NCBI RefSeq assembly: GCF_032144095.1
Contig: NZ_JAVSNJ010000014.1
Location: 8,111-72,110 of the forward strand
Direction of reading: 5' to 3'
DNA length: 64,000 nucleotides
Source: Sphaerochaeta sp032144095
GTDB taxonomy: Bacteria; Spirochaetota; Spirochaetia; Sphaerochaetales; Sphaerochaetaceae
This document shows positions 32,106 to 40,175 of the stretch, one piece after another. Below the pieces are notes generated by a model, which was not told where the DNA came from, did not search any database, and was given only the letters and a program-made list of their open reading frames with translations. A program made the translations under genes and the position numbers. Position 1 is the first letter of the stretch. Every line of letters starts with the position of its first letter.

Positions 32106-32612
32106 CTATTGGTCGGTCTCAATAGCGATGGAGACTGTTGACTTGTAGCTTCCTACCGGAGAACTGTTAACCAAGGCTTGGTCAACCAATATGGTAAGGG
32201 TATATGCATAAAAGATGGTTCCTGGAGTTGGGGTAAAATTCAACAGATGGAAATTGCCATCTCCGCTGTTATAGGTTGCAGGAGTGGAGCCAACCTTTAC
32301 CTCACTAACCGGTATCATTGCGGGGTTGACAACATCCTGCTGCTCGAAATCAGAAATCGTCGCATTTACGATCAAGGGAATGGGAGTGTTTGTCTTGATG
32401 CCATAGTTCAGCACTGCCCCGTTAGGATTGAAGGCATCATTGACCGTTGGGCTCTCTTCAAAGGTGGCTTCAGAAGGAGCAGTCAGGAATCCATGGATCA
32501 GATACCCAGGAACCGAGGTGGTCAGCCTGATGCTCACCGACGTCGAGCTGCCTACAGCCCCAAGTGACATTGCCAACAAAAATATATATATGACTAGAAA
32601 ATTCTTTTTCAT
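32106..32612 (-). CDS. Small secreted beta-rich protein 3
   Basis: 168 residues with signal peptide MKKNFLVIYIFLLAMSLGAVG. Clear homologue of protein 2 (YLIHGF, PTVNDAFNPNGAVLNYGIKTN, NATISDFEQ) and ends VGSYKSTVSIAIETDQ. Monocistronic, with its own promoter (32670) and terminator (32055). The GGAGG ribosome site is unusually far (about 14 bases) from the start, which is set by the signal peptide. Probably a surface or periplasmic structural subunit; function unknown. Confidence 0.76.
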   Translation of the reverse strand: MKKNFLVIYIFLLAMSLGAVGSSTSVSIRLTTSVPGYLIHGFLTAPSEATFEESPTVNDAFNPNGAVLNYGIKTNTPIPLIVNATISDFEQQDVVNPAMIPVSEVKVGSTPATYNSGDGNFHLLNFTPTPGTIFYAYTLTILVDQALVNSSPVGSYKSTVSIAIETDQ

Positions 32613-32669
32613 AGTATTGATGGTTTCCTCCGAGAAAGTGTGCAAGTTCTTTCCGCTCATCTATACCTA

Positions 32670-32699
32670 ACTATAGCGCCATTGAGAAACTTATGTCAA
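32670..32699 (-). promoter_or_regulatory. Promoter of secreted protein 3
   Basis: Minus strand TTGACA (32694-32699), 18-base spacer beginning TAAGT, TATAGT (32670-32675). Same TTGACATAAGT start as the other two promoters of this type. Confidence 0.7.
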
Positions 32700-33147
32700 G
32701 AACGCATTCAGTTTTACAATAAAATAATATTGATTTTTTGTTTATTCCTATTTATTTATTTTTATATATAGATTTACATGTTTTCATCTTATGACATCCT
32801 TAAGGTAATTCTTTTTTGTCCAAAACCTCATATAGCCAACTTCTCCCAAAAACCAACAGTTCTATCCTTATGTCAATTTGCAATAAGTACCAGGCACCTC
32901 TGAATAGTGCTCCTACTGTATAGATCTCTTCATAACCTTCTTTTCAGAAAAGGATTGGAATGAATATTCCCTAATCGTTTTAGCAGATATCCTTATGCAA
33001 CCACGCCCAAACTTCTAACATATCCTCACATCTTTGCATTGTAATTCCCCTTGAAACAGGATACTATCTAGGTGAAACCTTACAAATGTAAGAGGTTATC
33101 TATTTACGTCTCCTAACCAGAGACCAAAACCATGAGGATACATAAGA
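32700..33147. other. AT-rich intergenic region, no gene seen
   Basis: About 450 bases between two divergent genes. No convincing open frame, RNA gene or repeat is visible. It must contain the promoter for the GntR gene at 33148, but no clear -35/-10 pair with good spacing was found. Confidence 0.6.
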
Positions 33148-33882
33148 ATGATAATGCCGATTGCTTCCGAAACAAAATCAACCATGATAGCTAATCAGCT
33201 CGAAGAGATGATTCTGTCCAAAAAATATAAGGCAGGGGAAAACCTCCCCAGCCAGCACACCCTCGCCCAACAGTTCTCTGCAAGCAGCAGAAGTGTCCGA
33301 GAAGCCTTCAAGAACCTTGAGGCCAAAGGACTCATTGAAGTTACCCAGGGAAAGAAGGCCATCGTAAAGAGCAACAACCTCGACCAGTTCGTTGAGTCCC
33401 TCTCCATGTCCATGATCAGCAAGCAAGCACCTGACAAGAAGCTGCTGACCGACCTCATGCAGGTAAGGACGACCATTGAGGTCTCTGCTACCAGGGAGCT
33501 CTCCCGCGACCCCAGCAGAATGCTCATCGTCCGCTCCCTCGACCGCAGCTGCACCAAGATGGAGCAGATGCTACCCTCCCTGGAATCGGGAAAGGACATC
33601 GAGGCCATCAACCGGTTCAAGCAGATCGATTTCGAATTCCATGCTGCCCTGATCAAGTCAAATGACAACGTCATCCTCAGCAGCATTTACGAAAACCTTG
33701 CCCCCCAACTCTACGCAGCACTTGACCGCCTTCCGGAATCCTTCAACGAGCAGCGCAAGAAGGTCAACGAGTATCGTTACCTGGTTGAGGCCCTTGAAAA
33801 TGGGCAGACCGACCTGGCCGTAGCACTTACCCTGGTCAACCTGACCAACATCAAGGACAAGTTCGAGCAGCTCAAGCTCTAG
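33148..33882 (+). CDS. GntR-family regulator, FCD-like, paralogue 1
   Basis: 244 residues. The winged HTH (about 8-75) includes LAQQFSASSRSVREAFKNLEAKG. The FCD-like C-terminal domain keeps D-x-x-F-H (IDFEFHAAL), but the later metal His positions read Tyr and Asn (NEYRYLVEAL, TLVNL). It is probably a regulator of sugar-acid or organic-acid use with a metal-independent ligand site. Start at 33148 with GAGGA 9 bases upstream. Close paralogue of the gene at 34184 (shared NNLDQxVESLS linker and NGQTDLAVAL ending). Followed by a strong terminator, so a single-gene unit. Confidence 0.87.
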   Translation: MIMPIASETKSTMIANQLEEMILSKKYKAGENLPSQHTLAQQFSASSRSVREAFKNLEAKGLIEVTQGKKAIVKSNNLDQFVESLSMSMISKQAPDKKLLTDLMQVRTTIEVSATRELSRDPSRMLIVRSLDRSCTKMEQMLPSLESGKDIEAINRFKQIDFEFHAALIKSNDNVILSSIYENLAPQLYAALDRLPESFNEQRKKVNEYRYLVEALENGQTDLAVALTLVNLTNIKDKFEQLKL

Positions 33883-33904
33883 TACATCCTTATTCCATCA
33901 ACAG

Positions 33905-33932
33905 CAGGGGAGCTTCTAGCTCCCCTGTTTTT
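33905..33932 (+). terminator. Intrinsic terminator after GntR paralogue 1
   Basis: Perfect 10-bp stem CAGGGGAGCT/AGCTCCCCTG, 3-base loop, then TTTTT. The AT-rich 33933-34183 that follows holds no gene. Confidence 0.92.
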
Positions 33933-34183
33933 ATCCCTTCCCATGATCATAACCATATATATTTACGAGAAATATACCTTCCCTTATGCATAAATTCATA
34001 TGTCAAAGGTATGGTATATGCATCTATTTTCTTATACTAGATACAACTGATGACATATATAATATTTTTGATATCTTGCTATTGCAAAAAGTTACGATAC
34101 AGGTTACCTTAATAATAGGATACAACATAGAACTTATGACATCTTAAGTTTGTACATAGCTTGTATTGAAAAGGGATATTTTA

Positions 34184-34933
34184 ATGAATTATCTTTCAGA
34201 AACCAAATCAACCAGAATAGCCACTGCGCTTGAAACAATGATACTCGATAACACCCTGAAAAGTGGAACTTTCCTGCCATCACAACAACTGCTGGCAGAG
34301 CAATTCCAGACTTCGAGCCGTCCGATCCGGGAAGCGTTGAAGCTTCTTGAGGCAAAGGGCCTGGTAATCATCACCCAAGGTCGTCGTGCGCAGATCCGTA
34401 GCAACAACCTCGACCAATACGTGGAGTCCCTATCCACTACCCTCGTCAACAGCCCCATAAGTACCGGCAAACTCATGAGAAACCTTATGCAGGTACGTAT
34501 CTCAGTTGCCACCAGTGCCGCAAGGGAGTTCACCAGGCTCCAGGACCGTGAGGCCTATCTTGCCCAGCTTTGGCGTGCAAGCAACACCATGGAGGCAGCC
34601 CTACCCAAAATTTTCAAGAAAGATGCCCAGGGGCTCAAGATGTTCCAGGATGCAGAGAATGAGTTCCACCAGATCCTCATCAATGCAAACGGGAACCAGA
34701 TCCTCATCTGCATCTATGACAACCTGGCTCCCATGCTAGTCACAGCCCTCAATGCCATCAAATTCACCCCTGCCCAAATCGAAAAGCGTGTCCGTGATTA
34801 CTCCTATCTTTGTGAAGCTCTCCAAAACGGGCAGACAGACCTCGCCGTAGCCCTTGTGCTGGTTACCCTCACCACTTTGGAGAACAAGGTAATTGACCGC
34901 TATCCTGACGATAGCGCGGTTGCCTACGCCTAA
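34184..34933 (+). CDS. GntR-family regulator, FCD-like, paralogue 2
   Basis: 249 residues. The HTH contains LAEQFQTSSRPIREALKLLEAKG; the C-terminal domain parallels paralogue 1 (AENEFHQIL, RDYSYLCEAL, NGQTDLAVAL), again without the later metal His residues. Start MNYLSETKSTRIA at 34184, with AAAGGG 7 bases upstream; the TTG at 34166 is rejected. Probably arose by tandem duplication. Neither copy has an obvious adjacent target operon. The transcript ends at the hairpin at 34956. Confidence 0.87.
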   Translation: MNYLSETKSTRIATALETMILDNTLKSGTFLPSQQLLAEQFQTSSRPIREALKLLEAKGLVIITQGRRAQIRSNNLDQYVESLSTTLVNSPISTGKLMRNLMQVRISVATSAAREFTRLQDREAYLAQLWRASNTMEAALPKIFKKDAQGLKMFQDAENEFHQILINANGNQILICIYDNLAPMLVTALNAIKFTPAQIEKRVRDYSYLCEALQNGQTDLAVALVLVTLTTLENKVIDRYPDDSAVAYA

Positions 34934-34955
34934 CTGAGGCCGGTCCTTCAGCAAG

Positions 34956-34999
34956 ATGCCTCCCCTGTGGTATAGTCCACACAGGAGGCATTTTTTATG
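34956..34999 (+). terminator. Terminator hairpin that contains the next gene's ribosome site
   Basis: 5' arm 34956-34970 pairs with 34977-34991 (2x2 internal mismatch, 6-base loop), followed by TTTTTT. The 3' arm contains AGGAGG, the ribosome site for the ABC ATPase starting at 34997. A -10-like TATAGT sits in the loop. Read-through transcripts would have their ribosome site sequestered. Confidence 0.75.
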
Positions 35000-35779
35000 G
35001 GTGAACGGATCATTGAGATTGCACATGCAACAGTACGAAGACAAGGCAGACCAATTCTTGACGATGTCTCCTTTTCGGTTACCAGAGGCGAGCATGTAGC
35101 AATAATCGGACCCAACGGGGCGGGGAAAAGCACCCTGGTCCAGGTCATCAGTGAAGAGATCCACCCCTTGTACAACCCCCTCTCCAAGCGAATCCTCTTT
35201 GGGCAACCACGATGGCAGGTCCTGGAACTGAGAAAGCAGCTCGGCATCGTCTCCCAGTCGCTGCAGTACCTGTGCAATAGCACCTATAAAGCCTGGGAAA
35301 TCGTGGCATCGGGCTTCTTCAGCTCCATAGGGCTGGACTTCCATCACCAGGTTACAGAAGGGCAGCTTCTGAAGGTGGAAGCGACCATGAAAACCTATGG
35401 TGTCTGGCCTCTGGAGGAGAAGCAGATGAACCGCCTCTCCTCTGGCGAGGCAAGACGGGTGCTCCTCTGCCGGGCAAGTGTGCACGACCCCCAGGTAATG
35501 CTGCTCGACGAAGCTGGGGCCAACCTCGACTTCCCCTCCCGTCACCTCTACCGCTCTTCCCTCGAGCAGCTGGACAGGGAAGGAAAGACACTCATCCTTG
35601 CAACCCATGAACTGAGCGAGATCATCCCAGCCATCGCTCGCGTGGTGGTCATGAGCAAGGGGAAGATCGTGGCAGACGGTCCCAAGGAAGAGATCATACG
35701 CGAGGATGTCCTCTCTGCGGTATATGGCTCGAAGGTCTTCATCGACAAAAGGGAAGGACTCTTCACAGCCTGGTGCTAA
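34997..35779 (+). CDS. Orphan ABC transporter ATP-binding protein
   Basis: 260 residues. Walker A GPNGAGKST, Q-loop IVSQSLQ, signature LSSGEARR, Walker B QVMLLDEAGANLD and H-loop ATHELSE are all present, so it should be a working ATPase. No permease or binding protein adjoins it; upstream is a GntR regulator and downstream a flavodoxin-fold protein. It may pair with a permease elsewhere or be a ModF-like cytoplasmic ABC protein. Ribosome site AGGAGG lies inside the preceding terminator hairpin. Confidence 0.9.
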   Translation: MGERIIEIAHATVRRQGRPILDDVSFSVTRGEHVAIIGPNGAGKSTLVQVISEEIHPLYNPLSKRILFGQPRWQVLELRKQLGIVSQSLQYLCNSTYKAWEIVASGFFSSIGLDFHHQVTEGQLLKVEATMKTYGVWPLEEKQMNRLSSGEARRVLLCRASVHDPQVMLLDEAGANLDFPSRHLYRSSLEQLDREGKTLILATHELSEIIPAIARVVVMSKGKIVADGPKEEIIREDVLSAVYGSKVFIDKREGLFTAWC

Positions 35780-35860
35780 TCTGCTATTCTCTGTTTTTTC
35801 CCACGTCTCCTCTTTTTTGTAGTATATTTCTCATAAGAACATAACAAGCGAGGTCTACCT

Positions 35861-36451
35861 ATGAAGCGTTGTTCCATAATAATTCACAGTGTAAGCGGCA
35901 ACTGTTTCATCATCGGTTCCTATCTTCAGGAACTCATGATGGAGCGCAACGTCGATGCGAGGCTCTACCGTGTTGAGGATCCCGACCTGCACATCTGGGC
36001 GAACACCCAAGAAACCACCAATGATTTCTATGAGGATATTCTTGCCCTTCCCGTAGCAAACACCTCGACCCTCCTCAAAAGTGACATGATCATCCTGGGT
36101 AGCCCTACCCGTTTTGGAAATACCACAGCGGAGATGAAGACCTTCCTTGACACCACAGTCCCCCTCAGCAAGGACCAGAGCCTCGAAAGCAAGTTCTTTG
36201 CCTGTTTCACCAGCTGTTCCCACTCCACCTGTGAAGGGGCCCACACCCTCAGCGCCATGATCTACTGGGCACAGAGCATGGGGATGCTCCACATTCCCTA
36301 TGGTGTCCATGAGGACCTTGACAGCTACGACCAGCCTGTCGCCGGCCTCGTACATCTGGCAGGAAAAGAGGATTCCATCCGTCCTAGCGACCGCCTTGGC
36401 AAGGAGATGGAGACCTATGCAGACATCCTGAGTGCATACATCCAGGAGTAG
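35861..36451 (+). CDS. Flavodoxin-fold NAD(P)H oxidoreductase, WrbA-like
   Basis: 196 residues with a flavodoxin-like order. An N-terminal beta strand and phosphate-loop-like turn (IIHSVSGNCFIIG) is followed by the FMN-binding loop GSPTRFGNTTAEMKTFLD typical of WrbA/NAD(P)H:quinone reductases, then FACFTSCS. The N-terminal loop departs from the usual S-x-T-G-N-T pattern, so FMN binding should be tested. Cytosolic redox enzyme or electron carrier. GAGG 7 bases before ATG. Ends at a shared bidirectional terminator. Confidence 0.82.
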   Translation: MKRCSIIIHSVSGNCFIIGSYLQELMMERNVDARLYRVEDPDLHIWANTQETTNDFYEDILALPVANTSTLLKSDMIILGSPTRFGNTTAEMKTFLDTTVPLSKDQSLESKFFACFTSCSHSTCEGAHTLSAMIYWAQSMGMLHIPYGVHEDLDSYDQPVAGLVHLAGKEDSIRPSDRLGKEMETYADILSAYIQE

Positions 36452-36477
36452 AGAGATCTCCATACCTGGTTTCATCG

Positions 36478-36510
36478 AAAAGGAAGCGGCCGTTGACCGC
36501 TTCCTTTCTT
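36478..36510. terminator. Bidirectional terminator between convergent genes
   Basis: AAAGGAAGCGG/CCGCTTCCTTT stem (36479-36489 with 36497-36507) with a 7-base loop and T-rich flanks on both strands. Confidence 0.85.
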
Positions 36511-36535
36511 TGTTTCATGCTATGGAACTGGTTTC

Positions 36536-37432
36536 CTATTCCTTGGAGAAAAACCCCTTGATCCTGTTGACCCAACGCAAGAGCCGGCCCCTACCGTAGC
36601 GGGCCTTGTAGTCGTTGGTGGCACTCTCGATGGAGACCTCATGGCTACCACTCATATGCTTGAGATTGTCCCAATGGCGTACTATCCACATATAGAGGTC
36701 ACTCTCGGTATTTCCCGGAAAGGAAGCAAGAAGCTTTGACCGACGAATCTCCTCAACGATTGGCGAGTAGACAGTGCGGTACCACGAACGGGCTGCCGTC
36801 TCAAAACTCAGCTCCTCTTCCTTTCCCTCATTGAGGTAGTACTTGTGCACAAGGATGTGGTTGACCATCTCCGGATAGGAACCGGGGGAGGTAAAGGCAA
36901 TCTGGTCCATGGGAAGAAAGGAGGGGGTATACTGTTCGATGAACCGCTCCCGCTCGTAGGCGACAACCCGTTTGGCCAGCTGTTTCATGGTCAGTCCGGG
37001 CTCAAGGGGGATTTCCGTGTCCAGGCGGACAACCTCGGCATCGATGAACTCGACCCCTTGGGTCTTTGCCACCGAGACGCGGTGGTTCCCATCGCGCACA
37101 AAATACCAGTCCCCTACCTGATAGACAGAGATGGGAGGGAGGATCACATACTCCTTGGCAGCCCTGTCTATGGATTGCCAGCGCGATCGGAGCAGTTCCT
37201 TCTTCGGATAGAAAGCCAGGGTAAAGTCCTGGTACCTTCCCTCACTGCCGATGATCTTGGCTACAGAGATGGTCCTCATCCCCAGATAGGTCTCATTCTT
37301 TGGCTTGATCATCTCGGTGACCGCATAGAGGGAGAGCAGGTCCGTATTCTTCCAGGCAAGGCTGCCCATCAGGGACTGCATCCTTCCCCGTGAACGGGCT
37401 TTCTCAAAATCCTCACGGGCTTGGTTGGACAT
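36536..37432 (-). CDS. ParB/Srx-fold-like hypothetical protein
   Basis: 298 residues, cytoplasmic. A ParB-type motif is visible (YFVRDGNHRVSVAKTQGVEFIDAEVV, about residues 115-145; the DGNHR box is typical), but there is no HTH like that of chromosome-partition ParB. Probably a nucleotide-binding/ParB-like domain protein of unknown role. Last of a nine-gene operon for nucleoside uptake. Start MSNQAREDFEKAR at 37432, one base after the phosphoesterase stop, with GGGA upstream; in-frame starts inside the upstream gene are rejected. Confidence 0.7.
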   Translation of the reverse strand: MSNQAREDFEKARSRGRMQSLMGSLAWKNTDLLSLYAVTEMIKPKNETYLGMRTISVAKIIGSEGRYQDFTLAFYPKKELLRSRWQSIDRAAKEYVILPPISVYQVGDWYFVRDGNHRVSVAKTQGVEFIDAEVVRLDTEIPLEPGLTMKQLAKRVVAYERERFIEQYTPSFLPMDQIAFTSPGSYPEMVNHILVHKYYLNEGKEEELSFETAARSWYRTVYSPIVEEIRRSKLLASFPGNTESDLYMWIVRHWDNLKHMSGSHEVSIESATNDYKARYGRGRLLRWVNRIKGFFSKE

Positions 37433-37433
37433 A

Positions 37434-38141
37434 TCAATTCCCATTGGCACTATCCTTTCCTAGTGAAGGGTCCTCCAGCATGTAGTTCTGGAAGACGTTG
37501 ATAATCTTGGTTTCCTTGAAGACAGTATGCCGGTTTGCGTTGAGGTCATGCAAGTGAATATGCCCGTGCAACAGGTATGTAGGCTTGAACCACTCCATAA
37601 AGGTCAGAAATGTGGCAAACCCCTGATGGCAGCGGTCGGAATCGTCACCCAACCCCAGGGGGGCCGCATGGGTTAGCAGGATGTCCAGATACCTGCCACG
37701 GAAGAGTCGGTTGAAGAGGAGGTGGGGAACCATCTTCATCACCCTGAAGAACATCTCACGCTCGGTGAACTGGTGCTTCCCCTTGTTGTAGCGCATCGCC
37801 CCGCCGAGGCCTGCGATGATGAGCTTGTTGCGCTTGTCATAGACAACCTTCCCGTCGACAAAGTCACCACCAAAGGCTGGAAGCACCTGTACCTCGCCCT
37901 TTCCGTCAGAGTATCCGTACTGCACGATCGCCGAGGAAGAGGTAAACTGGTGCAAAAACTCCAGGTTATGGTTTCCGAACACAAAATAGAGAGGCTTGTT
38001 CAGCGACGATATGATGAACTCGTAGTACTTGAGCGGGAGGTCCCCCGCTGCCAGTACCAGGTCGACATCCCCATACCGCGATACGATGTTCTTGGAGTAG
38101 ATCAGGGGGTCGGTCTCATCGGAGATACAGAGTATTTTCAT
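37434..38141 (-). CDS. Calcineurin-like metallophosphoesterase
   Basis: 235 residues. Metal-site motifs in order: a degenerate first motif (ISDETDP in place of D-x-H), LVLAAGDLP (GD), VFGNHN (GNH), LTHAAP and LHGHIHLHD (GHxH). Hydrolyses phosphodiesters or monoesters; substrate unknown. The lack of the first D-x-H histidine is notable. Two bases separate it from the SDR stop. Association with nucleoside salvage suggests a nucleotide-related substrate (inference). Confidence 0.82.
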   Translation of the reverse strand: MKILCISDETDPLIYSKNIVSRYGDVDLVLAAGDLPLKYYEFIISSLNKPLYFVFGNHNLEFLHQFTSSSAIVQYGYSDGKGEVQVLPAFGGDFVDGKVVYDKRNKLIIAGLGGAMRYNKGKHQFTEREMFFRVMKMVPHLLFNRLFRGRYLDILLTHAAPLGLGDDSDRCHQGFATFLTFMEWFKPTYLLHGHIHLHDLNANRHTVFKETKIINVFQNYMLEDPSLGKDSANGN

Positions 38142-38143
38142 GG

Positions 38144-38851
38144 CTATCCCACCAGGTATCCACAGTCTACGGTTATGACCTCTGCCGTTATCGCAGGGGA
38201 GTCGGAGAGGAAACGGACACAGGAGGCGACCTCCTCCGCCTTCACCATCCGCTTGAGCAGTGCGCGCTGCTCAAACATCTCTACCACAGGGTTTTCCCCT
38301 TCATGGAGGTAGGGGGCATCAAGCAGGCCCGGGGCAACTGCATTGACCCGTATGGCGGGTGCAAGTTCGGCAGCAAGGCTCCTGGTATAGGAGACGACCG
38401 CACCTTTGGAGGCATCGTAGTGGGCTGTCAGGCCAAAGCCAGGGTGCAGGGCATGTATTGAGGCGATATTGATGATGCTGGCCTGCCTGGACTGCTTGAG
38501 CAGAGGAATGGCTCCCCGGGTAACCAGGAAAAGACCCTTCACATTGGTATCAAATACCCTATCCCAGTCGGAGGTGGACAGGCTCTGCTGCTCGCCAAGG
38601 GTAAAGAGGCCGCTGTTGTTTACCAGGACATCGAGGCTGTGCAGTCTGGAAAAAAGATCGGTGACACTCTCCTCTTTGAGCAGGTCCAGGGCCATGATGG
38701 TCAGTTTTGGCCCAAGTTCCTCTCTCAGCTGTTCCGCCCTCTCCTTGCTATGGGCGTAGGTGCAGATCACAGAATCCCCGGCATGGATGAACTGCCTGCA
38801 GATAGCCTCTCCCAAATTGCTTGTTCCACCGGTAACCAAAACTGTCCTCAT
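38144..38851 (-). CDS. SDR-family oxidoreductase
   Basis: 235 residues with the classical SDR layout: TGGTSNLGEAI (cofactor), LVNNSG, IINIAS, and the catalytic Tyr-Lys in YDASKG; ends VITVDCGYLVG. NAD(P)-dependent alcohol/ketone reductase. Start MRTVLVTGG at 38851 (GAGGAGG upstream), overlapping the cupin stop by ATGA; the longer upstream reading has no support. Substrate unknown; may use a sugar produced from imported nucleosides. Confidence 0.9.
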   Translation of the reverse strand: MRTVLVTGGTSNLGEAICRQFIHAGDSVICTYAHSKERAEQLREELGPKLTIMALDLLKEESVTDLFSRLHSLDVLVNNSGLFTLGEQQSLSTSDWDRVFDTNVKGLFLVTRGAIPLLKQSRQASIINIASIHALHPGFGLTAHYDASKGAVVSYTRSLAAELAPAIRVNAVAPGLLDAPYLHEGENPVVEMFEQRALLKRMVKAEEVASCVRFLSDSPAITAEVITVDCGYLVG

Positions 38852-39327
38852 CGATCCTCCTCGCGTAGGAAATCCACAAGACGAGTGCACGTTGGATAGT
38901 CATCCAACAGGGCCTTTGTGCCCTGCACATAGCGATCGGGGTCATAGGGCGGGCACATGGTGGTTGCACAGAGGGCATATCCCCCCTCCAACAACCTTGT
39001 CCCCTGATAGCATCCCCCGGGGACGAGGGAAAGGGGTGCTACAGCTTCCCCAACAGGACCAAGCAAGGTAAGGCTATGCCTTCCGTCAGGATAGAGCACC
39101 AGCTGCTCAAGCCTGGACCCCTGCAAAAAATACCAGAGCTCATCGGTTGGCAACCAGTGCAGGGACGAGAAGCTATCCTCCGTTACCAGGTAGTAGATCG
39201 TCCCCCCCAAGATGGCAGAACCGCTCCGGTGGGTATAGTACTTGCGAAAGTACCCACCTTCGCCTTCAAGCCTCTCAAGGCCGAGCTTCTGTATGAGGTG
39301 GCGAACCTCTTCCTCTAGAACGGCCAT
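38848..39327 (-). CDS. DUF985 cupin protein
   Basis: 159 residues of the cupin_5/DUF985 type: EGGYFRKYY, TIYYLVTEDSFSSLHWLPTDELWYFLQG and VPGGCYQGTRL. These single-domain cupins resemble sugar-nucleotide epimerase folds and may bind sugars; activity undetermined. It overlaps the PNP gene end by 13 bases and the SDR start by 4, so tightly coupled. Metal residues of classical cupins are only partly kept (SLHW, Glu in DELW). Confidence 0.85.
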   Translation of the reverse strand: MAVLEEEVRHLIQKLGLERLEGEGGYFRKYYTHRSGSAILGGTIYYLVTEDSFSSLHWLPTDELWYFLQGSRLEQLVLYPDGRHSLTLLGPVGEAVAPLSLVPGGCYQGTRLLEGGYALCATTMCPPYDPDRYVQGTKALLDDYPTCTRLVDFLREEDR

Positions 39328-40145
39328 TGGCGGGTGACCCTACGGATCAGGTTTCCAAAGCCTTCCTTGACCAACTCCCCGGTCTCCATCACCTCCTCAT
39401 GGTTGAGGGGTTGCTGCAGAATTCCTGCGGCCATATTGGTGATGCAGCTGATACCCAACACCCTCATGCGCATATGGCTTGCCGCAATGGCTTCCGGGAC
39501 CGTGGACATGCCCACGGCATCGGATCCAAGGATCCTTGCTGCACGAACCTCTGCAGGAGTCTCGAAGGAGGGGCCGGCAAAGAACATGTAGATACCTTCC
39601 TGCAGGGTCATACCCAAGGAAGCGGCCTCTTTTCTTGCAATGGCCATAAGGGACTTGTCATAGGTGCCGGTCATGTCAAAGAAACGGGGGCCCAGGTCAT
39701 CATAGTTCGGCCCGCGCATCGGGCTGTCGGCAATAAGCTTGATATGGTCGGTGATCAACATGAGGTCGCCCACCTTGAAGGAGGTGTTGACCCCACCTGC
39801 AGCGTTGGTTACCAACAGGTCCTTGATCCCAAGGGCATGCATGACCTGGATGGGAAACACCACCTGGTCCATTCCATAGCCCTCATAGTAGTGGAAGCGG
39901 CCCTGCATGCACATGACACGCTTGCCCTCCAGCGTTCCCACGACCAACCGGCCCTTGTGTCCAAAGACCGTGGATACGGGAAAGAAGGGGACATCCTTGT
40001 AGGAGATGTAGATGCGGTCCTCCAACTGCTCGGCCAGATCCCCCAACCCACTGCCAAGTACCATGCCGATCAAAACAGGCTCCTCACCAATACGTGAGGT
40101 GATGTACATCGCAGCCTCTTGCATCTTTTCCTTGAGATTCTCCAT
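39315..40145 (-). CDS. Purine nucleoside phosphorylase (trimeric type)
   Basis: 276 residues. PNP class marks: MVLGSGLGDLAEQL, FPVSTVFGHKG, GRFHYYEGY, VTNAAGGVN, FAGPSFETPAEVRAARILGSDAVGMSTVPEAIAA (active-site Glu/Met) and CITNMAAGI, with the base-binding region close to it. Splits purine nucleosides with phosphate to base and (deoxy)ribose-1-P in the cytoplasm. It is 30 bases after the second ABC permease, linking nucleoside import directly to phosphorolysis. Confidence 0.95.
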   Translation of the reverse strand: MENLKEKMQEAAMYITSRIGEEPVLIGMVLGSGLGDLAEQLEDRIYISYKDVPFFPVSTVFGHKGRLVVGTLEGKRVMCMQGRFHYYEGYGMDQVVFPIQVMHALGIKDLLVTNAAGGVNTSFKVGDLMLITDHIKLIADSPMRGPNYDDLGPRFFDMTGTYDKSLMAIARKEAASLGMTLQEGIYMFFAGPSFETPAEVRAARILGSDAVGMSTVPEAIAASHMRMRVLGISCITNMAAGILQQPLNHEEVMETGELVKEGFGNLIRRVTRQWPF

Positions 40146-40175
40146 ATATCCTCCAATTATCAGTTGTATAGCAGG

